A DNA stretch of 7,235 nucleotides from assembly GCA_945900685.1 (NCBI GenBank), contig CAMDJS010000103.1:1-7235 (forward strand). The letters are read 5' to 3'. Source of the DNA: Bordetella parapertussis (GTDB taxonomy: Bacteria; Pseudomonadota; Gammaproteobacteria; Burkholderiales; Burkholderiaceae_C). The first letter of the stretch is position 1; each line of letters begins with the position of its first letter. Under the pieces are notes generated by a model. The model ran no database searches, was not told the DNA's origin, and saw only the letters and a list, made by a program, of their open reading frames with translations. Made by a program: the position numbers and the translations under genes. Positions 1 to 5,943 of the stretch are shown here, in pieces.

Positions 1-27
1 TCTCAGTCACAGTCTGTCAATGCCTTG

Positions 28-34
28 AAGGAAG
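28..34 (+). promoter_or_regulatory. Ribosome binding site of the porin gene
   Basis: The purine-rich AAGGAAG lies nine bases before the ATG at 44 and supports that start. No promoter can be judged, because only 43 bases precede the gene in the window. Confidence 0.6.
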
Positions 35-43
35 TCAATCGAA

Positions 44-1531
44 ATGAAATCATTCACTGATTCACACCGCTTGTTGCCGGTTAGCGCCTTGATTCTAGGT
101 CTGATCCTCAGCAACCGGGTATGGGCAGCAGATGAGGCAGATATTCAGCAAGCCACAGCGCCTGTGAAAAAACAGGACAAGCAAGGCAGCGTCAAACCCA
201 ATGGTTTGGGTCTGGTGTCAGCAGACGGCGAAAACAGCATCAACTTGACGGGTTTGGTCCATTTCGATGCACGTGCGGTTCAGTCCGGCCTGCCTCATTT
301 GAGCGACAAAGACAGTGCTTCAGTGGCGGATACGTTTGAATTCAGACGGGCGAGGTTGGGCGTGAATGGCACCATGTACGCCCATATTGATTACGAATTG
401 ATACTGAATGCAACCGGTACAGACACGAATGTGATGGACACCGGTTTTTTGAATTTCAACGCTAACAAGCAAGCGCAAATACGTGTGGGTCGGTTTCGAC
501 AGCCTTATTCGCTGGAGTCCATGACCAAAGATGCCAGCATTGATTTTCTGGAGCGCTCGTATGGCGATTAATTGGGTCCGAATAAATTATTGGGCGCCAT
601 GGTCTGGGGCGAACCCATGCCGGGCATGAGCTACGGTTTATCGCTGGCGCAGGCAGGCTTTAATGAGGTGACCAACTCTGACCAAATAGGTGGGCTTGGA
701 ACCGGCCGCATCACCATGAACTTGGGTGAAATCAGCGGCATGAAATCACAAGTGCTGCACTTGGGAGCGAGCACCAACCGTGGCAAGTACGAGATCACGC
801 CAACGACCAGCTTGGATACCGGTTCGTCTGCTTCCACCACCACGCGCGCCACCTTGTTGACATACCGGACCGAATCGCGTGGCTTGTCCAATGCCTACCG
901 GGTTCAACTCACCGGTGAATCGCTGTCTTCCGCAGCCTATGGCGGCTCTGCCAACGATGTCGCCAGCGTCAGCAAAAATTTAAACAACCTAGAGTTTGCC
1001 TACGCCAACGGTTCCATCAAATACCAAAGCGAGTATTCCAAAATGAGCTTGAGCGCGAGTTCACCCACGACCACCAGTTTGAGCGCTTACAACACCTTGA
1101 ACGTCAGCACAAGCACCTACTACCACGAGTTGGTTTACAACATCACCGGCGAGCAATGGGCCGATGCCTACAAGGGCGGGACATTCACTGGCGTCAAGCC
1201 TTTGTCTAACTATCGCTTTAGTCACGGTGGCACCGGTGCTTGGCAAGTGGCCGTCAGGTATTCGCGCTACACCGCCAACTACCCGGGAATAGGAAGCAGC
1301 GCAGGCGGCACCACAGGCACTTTGATTTCAACCGGTGGTCGGGCAGAGAATGCTGAATCAGCCCATACGGTCACCTATGGATTGAACTGGTTGATCAACC
1401 CGAGTACCGCTGTGAAATTGAACTATGCCATGACGTATTTTGACCGGTCTGTGTATATCTTGAGCACCACCAACACCAGCACCGCCACGGTTGAGAATGT
1501 CATTTCTTTGCGCACTCAAATGAATTTTTAA
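44..1531 (+). pseudogene. OprO/OprP-family outer-membrane porin, interrupted by an in-frame TAA
   Basis: This is an anion-type porin (phosphate-selective porin O/P family) that would form a trimeric beta-barrel channel in the outer membrane. Residues 1-28 are a signal peptide with a hydrophobic core ending in VWA before ADEAD. The mature part has alternating-strand sequence, a GRFRQPY stretch (149-155) and the family-like DFLERS (167-172). The frame then meets TAA at 569-571 and continues without a shift for 319 more codons to a stop at 1529-1531. The distal part has the family's GLNWLINPS...KLNYAMTYF strands and ends in a C-terminal phenylalanine, the usual outer-membrane assembly signal. 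Total length, about 495 codons, fits an intact family member, so only one codon appears altered. The distal part could start at TTG 572, but no Shine-Dalgarno is suitably placed and it would lack a signal peptide. It lies 18 bases upstream of modA, suggesting an oxyanion (molybdate) entry role. The alternative to a pseudogene is a sequencing error. Family assignment is firm; substrate is inferred. Confidence 0.8.
569..571 (+). other. Premature in-frame stop codon in the porin
   Basis: TAA falls between the codons for FLERSYGD and LGPNKLLGAMVWG. Reading is open and porin-like on both sides in the same frame. A single substitution from a sense codon such as CAA, GAA or AAA would explain it. There is no length change, so this is not a frameshift or an insertion. 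Confidence 0.85.
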
Positions 1532-1549
1532 TCTGGTCACACAACTGTT

Positions 1550-2323
1550 ATGAAAAAGTATTTCTCTGTTTGGATTGTTTCGATCATGATGGGCTTGATG
1601 CCACTGGCTCATGCGCAAAATGCCGCTGTGGTGCGCGTGGCGGCAGCGTCTGATTTGAAGTTTGCTTTGGAAGAACTGTCCGCCCGTTATGAAAAGCAAA
1701 CCGGTCAAAACATCACGCTGGTGTTTGGCTCTTCAGGGCAATTCACCACGCAAATACTGCAAGGCGCGCCATTTCAAATATTCATGTCAGCCGATGAAAA
1801 TTTTGTCTACAAACTCTCGGATGCAGGCAAGACCGCCGACCGGGGTAAGTTGTATGCGATTGGCCGCATTGGTATCTTCACACCCAACGGGTCCCCCCTC
1901 AAAGCAGACGGTAGTTTGAAAGACTTGGCGGCCAGTTTGCAAGACGGGCGCTTGCAAAAACTGGCCATCGCCAACCCCGAGCATGCGCCCTATGGTGAAC
2001 GCGCCAAACAGGTGTTGCAAAACGCCGGGCTGTGGAGCGCCGTGCAAAGCAAATTGATTCTGGGTGAAAACATTTCGCAGGCCGCGCAATTCACGTTGTC
2101 GGGGTCAGCGCAAGCCGGCATCATCGCGCAGTCTTTGGCCGTGGCACCTGCGTTCGCCGACAAAGGCCGGTTTGATTTGATTGATGCGAAAAACCACCAG
2201 CCCTTGATTCAGCGCATGGTCTTGATCAAACCCGTGTCGGCTGCTGCACAGTTGTTTTACGATTACCTCGGCAGTGCACCGGCGCAGGCGGTGCTGTCGC
2301 GGTATGGCTTTGCCATGCCTTGA
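1550..2323 (+). CDS. modA: Molybdate ABC transporter, periplasmic substrate-binding protein ModA
   Basis: ModA captures molybdate (often also tungstate) in the periplasm and delivers it to ModBC. Residues 1-22 are a Sec signal peptide (MKK n-region, hydrophobic core, AHA cleavage site before QN). The mature protein opens with VRVAAASDLKFALEELSARY, the family's oxyanion-binding AAAS segment, with Ser34 the likely first ligand. GSSGQFTTQILQGAPFQIFMSAD (about 60-82) is the second hallmark, with Ser61/Ser62 near the ligand. AIANPEHAPYGERA (about 139-152) matches the family's hinge-region motif. The length of 257 residues is normal. The start at 1550 is chosen because it gives a complete signal peptide, although no clear Shine-Dalgarno precedes it; translation may be coupled to the porin frame ending 18 bases upstream. 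The sequence does not distinguish molybdate from tungstate preference. Confidence 0.95.
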   Translation: MKKYFSVWIVSIMMGLMPLAHAQNAAVVRVAAASDLKFALEELSARYEKQTGQNITLVFGSSGQFTTQILQGAPFQIFMSADENFVYKLSDAGKTADRGKLYAIGRIGIFTPNGSPLKADGSLKDLAASLQDGRLQKLAIANPEHAPYGERAKQVLQNAGLWSAVQSKLILGENISQAAQFTLSGSAQAGIIAQSLAVAPAFADKGRFDLIDAKNHQPLIQRMVLIKPVSAAAQLFYDYLGSAPAQAVLSRYGFAMP

Positions 2324-3002
2324 TTCACAGGAGATCATCATCGATTGGCAAGCGCTTTCACTGTCATTGAAACTCGCCGCGGTCACGCTGGCTTTGTTAT
2401 TGCCGCCCGGCATGCTGCTCGCGCGTTGGTTGGCCTATACCGAGTTCAAAGGCAAATACCTGATTGAGGCTTTGGTGGTGTTGCCTTTGGTGTTGCCGCC
2501 CACTGTGCTCGGCTATTACTTGTTGGTGTCATTCGGTGCGGCTTCACCCTTGGGTCAGTGGTTGTCACAGCAAGGCATCCAACTTGCGTTTCATTTCTCC
2601 GGCTTGGTTGTGGCTTCTGTGTTGTTCAATATTCCATTTTTGGTGCAGCCCATACAGCGCTCGTTTGAGGCTGTACCAGCCAACTTGAATGAAGCCGCTG
2701 CCGTATGCGGTTTGGGCAGTTGGGCCACATTCTGGCGGGTTGAGTTGCCCTTGGTCTGGCCCGGGGTGTTGTCAGCCATGGTGCTGACATTCGTGCATAC
2801 CTTGGGTGAGTTCGGTGTGGTGTTGATGATGGGTGGCAGTATCCCGGGTGAAACCAAAACACTGGCGATTTCTATTTACGACCGGGTGCAAGCTTTTGAT
2901 GTGCAATCGGCTGATCGCATGGCCTTGCTGTTACTCATCATGTCCTTGTTGGCTGTGGCGGCTTCGTTTTTTGCTACGTCCAGATTGACGAGGCGCAGAT
3001 GA
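2304..3002 (+). CDS. modB: Molybdate ABC transporter permease ModB
   Basis: ModB is the inner-membrane channel subunit (a homodimer with ModC) through which molybdate enters the cytoplasm. From the conserved start region IDWQALSLSLKLAAVTLALLLPPG it has about five hydrophobic segments. The cytoplasmic EAA loop that docks on ModC is visible as NEAAAVCGLGSWATFWRVELPLVWPGV, followed by the typical HTLGEFGVVLMMGGSIPGETKTLAISIYD. The start is uncertain. ATG 2304 is the nearest upstream in-frame ATG; it overlaps the modA end by 20 bases and has no Shine-Dalgarno. ATG 2274 would overlap further and add an unlikely arginine-rich leader. The best Shine-Dalgarno (AGGAG, 2329-2333) instead points to ATC codons at 2337 or 2340; a start at 2340 gives a 220-residue protein, the usual family length. 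The stop overlaps the modC start in ATGA, indicating translational coupling. Family assignment is firm; the first 12 residues of the listed frame are doubtful. Confidence 0.93.
   Translation: MALPCLDSQEIIIDWQALSLSLKLAAVTLALLLPPGMLLARWLAYTEFKGKYLIEALVVLPLVLPPTVLGYYLLVSFGAASPLGQWLSQQGIQLAFHFSGLVVASVLFNIPFLVQPIQRSFEAVPANLNEAAAVCGLGSWATFWRVELPLVWPGVLSAMVLTFVHTLGEFGVVLMMGGSIPGETKTLAISIYDRVQAFDVQSADRMALLLLIMSLLAVAASFFATSRLTRRR
2329..2342 (+). promoter_or_regulatory. modB ribosome binding site followed by apparent ATC start
   Basis: AGGAG at 2329-2333 is followed by three ATC codons in the modB frame (2334, 2337, 2340), then GAT TGG, which encodes the DW that often opens ModB. Six bases separate AGGAG from the ATC at 2340, an ideal initiation spacing. 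No in-frame ATG, GTG or TTG lies within range. Either a rare ATC start is used, or an ancestral ATG at 2340 has changed in its last base, or initiation occurs upstream at 2304 or 2310. Confidence 0.5.
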
Positions 3003-4168
3003 CCACAGGCAATAACGAAAACCACAGCGCAGGTTTGCATGTCAGTGTGAGCCAACACTTGCCCATGCCTTTGCTAGGCAGCTTCAGTTGCGAACCCGGA
3101 CAAATGCTGGCGCTGGTAGGCCCCTCCGGTGCGGGCAAAACATCCATGTTGCGATTGATGGCGGGTTTGCTCAAACCCGCCAAAGCCAAAGTGCTGATAG
3201 CTGGCGAAACCTGGTGCGACACGGACCAAGGCATTTGTTTGTCAGCGCGTCAACGTCTGGTGGGTTTGGTGTTTCAAAACTACGCTTTGATGCCGCACAT
3301 GAATGCCCTAGACAATGTCGCGCTTGCCATGTTGCACTTGCCCGTGAAAGAGCGTGTGCACGCTGCCATCGACTGGCTGAACCGCATGGGTTTGACGAAC
3401 GAACAGCAACAACGTGTGCCCGCGATGTTGTCCGGCGGTCAGCAACAACGGGTTGCGCTGGCCAGAGCCTTGGCCAGAAAACCTCAGTTGCTGTTGATGG
3501 ATGAGCCGTTTTCCGCTGTGGACCAAATGAGCCGCAGAGGGCTTTACACATTGATTGCAGATTTGCGCCGCGATTTGCACATACCTATCGTGCTGGTCAC
3601 ACATGATTTGAACGAAGCCAGACAACTGGCAGACAAACTGGTGGTGATGGATGAAGGGCAGGTGTTGCAAGAAGCCACGCCTGCACATATTCACAGAGCA
3701 CCGCGCAATGCCCGCGTGGCTGACCTGGTGGGAATTCCCAACCGCTTTCATGGCCGCTGGTTGGGCACTGGCGGGCCGTATGCATTGCCAGAGGGTTTTG
3801 CTTGGCTGGAGTGGTTGTCGCACCCCGAGGCTGCAAGCGGGTTGGCGTTGCTTGTCAAAGACAAAGGGCGTTTGAAGAAAACCGGTCAAGCAGTGACTTG
3901 GGTGATTCAAGGTGACGGTTTTCAAGTTCATCCTTCATGGACTGAAGAAGACAAAAACGATCAACAGCGCATCGTGTTGCAGGCACAAGTCAGTGCATTG
4001 CGCAGTCTGGGTGAAATGTCGCTGGCCACATTGTCCTTAGAGGAACCTGCGGACCTTCAGTTGCAATTGACGCTGTCAGGTATGCAAAGACACAACGTGC
4101 AAACCGGGCAAAGTCTCAGTATCAGCATGGACTGTCGCTGGATACATGTGATGCCGGTGCGCAGTTGA
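2999..4168 (+). CDS. modC: Molybdate ABC transporter ATP-binding protein ModC
   Basis: ModC is the cytoplasmic ATPase that drives molybdate import through ModB. Visible motifs in order: Walker A GPSGAGKTS (41-49), Q-loop FQNYALMPH around Gln93, ABC signature LSGGQQQR (144-151), Walker B LLLMDE with catalytic Glu169, D-loop SAVD (172-175), and H-loop VTHD with His202. After about residue 235 comes a C-terminal regulatory region. Its last part (about 315-389), ending in GQSLSISMDCRWIHV, resembles the oxyanion-binding TOBE/Mop fold typical of ModC rather than of other importers. At 389 residues it is slightly long for ModC. The ATG overlaps the modB stop (ATGA), and GAGG lies five bases before it, supporting this start. 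It is the last gene of the operon; only 22 bases separate it from the stop of the convergent gene, and I see no hairpin-plus-T-run terminator there. Confidence 0.95.
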   Translation: MTTGNNENHSAGLHVSVSQHLPMPLLGSFSCEPGQMLALVGPSGAGKTSMLRLMAGLLKPAKAKVLIAGETWCDTDQGICLSARQRLVGLVFQNYALMPHMNALDNVALAMLHLPVKERVHAAIDWLNRMGLTNEQQQRVPAMLSGGQQQRVALARALARKPQLLLMDEPFSAVDQMSRRGLYTLIADLRRDLHIPIVLVTHDLNEARQLADKLVVMDEGQVLQEATPAHIHRAPRNARVADLVGIPNRFHGRWLGTGGPYALPEGFAWLEWLSHPEAASGLALLVKDKGRLKKTGQAVTWVIQGDGFQVHPSWTEEDKNDQQRIVLQAQVSALRSLGEMSLATLSLEEPADLQLQLTLSGMQRHNVQTGQSLSISMDCRWIHVMPVRS

Positions 4169-4190
4169 TGGTCTGTCTATCAGCGCTTGC

Positions 4191-4700
4191 TCAATTCAAT
4201 CTGTATTCATAGCTCAAATGCAGCACGTAATTTGCCGGATTTTTGCCAACGCCAGGCAAATAGGAAAGACGCATCCCTTGTTGTGAATCAAAACTGTGTT
4301 TGAAACTTAATGCACCCATGGGCATCCATTCATAAGGTGTTTGCTGGGTGTAGTAACCCGTTGCCAGACTGCCCATCAGCGATACGGAATCAACCATCGG
4401 GTTGACCGGTAAATCCCATTCCCATGCGTAACCCAGGTAGAAAGTGGTTCGATTCAGACTGTTGTCATAAACCCCGCCCGTGACACCCCTACGGACAAGG
4501 TACAGGCCATAGTTGGCGTTATTGAATTGACCGCCATCATGGTAGCTCGGACCGTGTATGCCAAAGTAAGTGTTGTCAGCATGCGCGGTGAGGTGTGTGA
4601 GGCCTGACAAACTGATGAAAAGCAATAAGGCAAGTCTGCCAATATTTCTAGCGATTCGGGAATATTTGCAAATTAAAAAAGTATCAAGCTTGGTTGGCAT
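4191..4700 (-). CDS. Small exported, probably outer-membrane beta-barrel protein of unknown function
   Basis: I do not recognise a named gene. The 169-residue product has a long N-terminal signal peptide: a basic n-region (KYSRIARNIGR), a hydrophobic core (LALLLFISLSGL) and a likely cleavage after AHA (residue 41). The mature part of about 128 residues is rich in Tyr, Gly, Asn and aromatic residues in alternating-strand patterns: NYGLYLVRRGVTGGVYDNS, TTFYLGYAWEW, SLMGSLATGYY, MRLSYLPG, VLHLSYEYRL. This suggests a small barrel of six to eight strands. The GVYxNSLxRTxxYLGY stretch (77-91) looks like a conserved family core. There are no cysteines in the mature part, so it is not a lipoprotein. 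PagL was considered but its catalytic His-x-Ser-Asn arrangement is not apparent. The start is well supported by GGAG six bases before the ATG. It converges on modC and may be transcribed from its own promoter in the 219-base gap on its upstream side. Confidence 0.7.
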   Translation of the reverse strand: MPTKLDTFLICKYSRIARNIGRLALLLFISLSGLTHLTAHADNTYFGIHGPSYHDGGQFNNANYGLYLVRRGVTGGVYDNSLNRTTFYLGYAWEWDLPVNPMVDSVSLMGSLATGYYTQQTPYEWMPMGALSFKHSFDSQQGMRLSYLPGVGKNPANYVLHLSYEYRLN

Positions 4701-4706
4701 GTCAAT

Positions 4707-4710
4707 CTCC
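4707..4710 (-). promoter_or_regulatory. Ribosome binding site of the small barrel protein gene
   Basis: On the minus strand GGAG precedes the ATG at 4700 by six bases (GGAGATTGACATG). This fixes the start at 4700 and supports the gene being translated. Confidence 0.6.
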
Positions 4711-4796
4711 AGTGAACATGCCAGCCTTTAAGCAAAAAAGAGCCCCGCAGATAGACGGTTTTTAAACACCTGTTTTCGAAAGAAATCACTTGTTGG

Positions 4797-4821
4797 TTTG
4801 CATTAATTGCAAATCATTCAC
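4797..4821. promoter_or_regulatory. Inverted repeat / Fur-box-like candidate operator
   Basis: TTTGCA (4797-4802) and TGCAAA (4808-4813) are perfect inverted arms around TTAAT. Overlapping it, the 19 bases at 4803-4821 match the E. coli Fur consensus at 11 of 19 positions by my hand count, with an unbroken AATCATT core. The site lies about 100 bases upstream of the barrel protein start, a plausible operator position. It could equally be chance in AT-rich DNA. Confidence 0.25.
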
Positions 4822-4919
4822 AGTGTGCGTGCAGGCTTATGTAAAACGGAAAAACATTCAGAAATGCGCACCATTAAGGGCTTGTTGAAATGCATAAGCA
4901 GCTCTTAGGCAACAGCGAT

Positions 4920-5159
4920 TCAGCGGGATGTCGCAGGTTGAAGCGAGTCGCGATACAGAGCCAGCGATTGCGCGACGAGTTCAGTGAGTTCGCCGGTATG
5001 GCCTGCATCTATGCCTTCAAACAATTGGAGTCGCATGCGCGGCTCCCAAAATTTGCGAATATGGTTGGCGATGCCTTCCAATGCTTCCGCGCGATCCGGG
5101 TAAGCCGAAAAAAACTGACCGATTTGGTTGGCCATGTGGACCAGGTTATTGATATCCAT
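4920..5159 (-). CDS. fdsD: NAD-dependent formate dehydrogenase delta subunit FdsD
   Basis: This is the small accessory subunit of the soluble, cytoplasmic, molybdenum-containing NAD-linked formate dehydrogenase (FdsGBA core plus D). At 79 residues it has the usual size. The sequence NLVHMANQIGQFFSAYPDRAEALEGIANHIRKFWEPRMRLQLFEGID is highly characteristic of the family. It is predicted mainly helical, with no signal peptide or membrane segment. The ATG lies inside the end of the preceding fdsC gene (14-base overlap), so translation is probably coupled; only a weak GAGA-type ribosome site is visible upstream. It is the last gene of the operon, consistent with the fdsGBACD order known from other betaproteobacteria. 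Its exact biochemical role is not settled; it is usually described as aiding assembly or stability. Confidence 0.93.
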   Translation of the reverse strand: MDINNLVHMANQIGQFFSAYPDRAEALEGIANHIRKFWEPRMRLQLFEGIDAGHTGELTELVAQSLALYRDSLQPATSR

Positions 5160-5943
5160 GTGATGAAGTCTCTGTGCTTTCAGCCATCGCTGAGTTCATA
5201 AATCGTTCGGGGAAACTGTATGCCGTGAAGCTGTCTCCCCGCACTTGTCCAGCCAGCAGCAGGTTGTGCGACTGCGCGATGTCTACAGCCAAGCGAGTTG
5301 GTGCAGAGACCGCGGTCAAAGCACCTGCGCCGGACTGGATGGTTTTTTGCACCATCTCAAAACTGGCGCGGCTGGTGATGCAAACAAATCCTTGCGTCGC
5401 ATCCACATGGGCTTTGGTCATCGCGCCAATCAGTTTGTCCAAGGCGTTGTGTCTGCCCACATCTTCACGCACGATTTGAATCACGCCGTTGGCATCCGAC
5501 CAAGCGGCGGCATGCGTCGCGCCGGTTTGCAATTTCAAGGGTTGCAATGCTCGCAGTCCTGCGTGCGCGCGTTCCATGGCTTGCACATCCACTTGAACCC
5601 AAGGCGCTTGCGGCAGTGGCAACTTGACTTGCGCCAAGCTGTCGGTTCCGCACAAGCCGCAACCGGTGCGACCGGCCATGCTGCGCTTGCGTTCTTTCAA
5701 ACGTGCTTCGCATTGGGCGGCAATGTCGATGTGTACTTCCATGCCAAGTGCTTGCTCAATCACTTCAACACCATACAGTTGCGAGGCTTGGTCAATCAAA
5801 CCTTCACTGAGCGCAAAACCAAGGGCAAAGTCTTCCAAGTGCAAAGGCGTGGCCATCATCACGGCATGTGAGATGCCGTTGAACACCAAGGCCACTGGCA
5901 GCTCTTCAGCCAGATGTGCTCTTGATGCCAATTGCATGTTCAC
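5146..5943 (-). CDS. fdhD: Formate dehydrogenase accessory sulfurtransferase FdhD/FdsC
   Basis: FdhD (called FdsC in fds operons) carries sulfur to the bis-molybdopterin guanine dinucleotide cofactor before its insertion into formate dehydrogenase, which is needed for activity. Hallmarks: AEELPVALVFNGISHAVMMATP near the N terminus (12-33), LEDFALGFALSEGLI (36-50), the GRTGCGLCG motif (91-99) with the sulfur-transferring pair Cys95 and Cys98, THAAAW (143-148), EDVGRHNALDKLIG (160-173) and SRASFEMVQK (191-200). The length of 265 residues is normal to slightly short at the N terminus. The listed start is GTG, overlapping the fdsA stop as GTGA; ATG at 5937, two codons later, is an equally good alternative. 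The gene overlaps fdsA upstream and fdsD downstream, so all three are probably translated as a coupled unit. Confidence 0.95.
   Translation of the reverse strand: MNMQLASRAHLAEELPVALVFNGISHAVMMATPLHLEDFALGFALSEGLIDQASQLYGVEVIEQALGMEVHIDIAAQCEARLKERKRSMAGRTGCGLCGTDSLAQVKLPLPQAPWVQVDVQAMERAHAGLRALQPLKLQTGATHAAAWSDANGVIQIVREDVGRHNALDKLIGAMTKAHVDATQGFVCITSRASFEMVQKTIQSGAGALTAVSAPTRLAVDIAQSHNLLLAGQVRGDSFTAYSFPERFMNSAMAESTETSSHGYQ

Larger units (their letters stand above)
4701..4919. other. AT-rich intergenic region between fdsD and the small barrel protein gene
   Basis: This 219-base gap carries the upstream region of the barrel protein gene and the downstream end of the formate dehydrogenase operon. 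It is richer in A and T than its surroundings. I see an inverted repeat and a Fur-like stretch near 4797-4821. I see no convincing open reading frame, no clear sigma-70 -35/-10 pair and no strong GC hairpin followed by a T-run for the fds operon. Confidence 0.5.

Noticed and set aside
572..1531. Second half of the porin as an independent gene starting at TTG 572
   Set aside because: It has no signal peptide, no Shine-Dalgarno at a proper distance (nearest GGAG is 18 bases upstream), and it aligns as the in-frame continuation of the first half.
2274..2303. modB starting at ATG 2274
   Set aside because: It would overlap modA by 50 bases, has no ribosome site and would add an arginine- and cysteine-rich leader that is only the shadow of the modA frame.
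4191..4700. Lipid A deacylase PagL or palmitoyltransferase PagP for the small barrel protein
   Set aside because: The size is similar, but the catalytic PagL His-x-Ser-Asn motif is not visible and the C terminus does not resemble PagP.
4850..4867. Possible fds operon terminator on the minus strand (CATT-TCTG-AATG followed by five T)
   Set aside because: The stem is only four weak base pairs, too little to call an intrinsic terminator.
4890..5201. Plus-strand frame over fdsD
   Set aside because: It is the antisense shadow of fdsD, whose family sequence is unmistakable on the minus strand.
5245..5871. Long plus-strand frame opposite fdhD
   Set aside because: The minus strand carries full FdhD motifs including the GCGLCG cysteine pair; the plus frame shows no recognisable family sequence.
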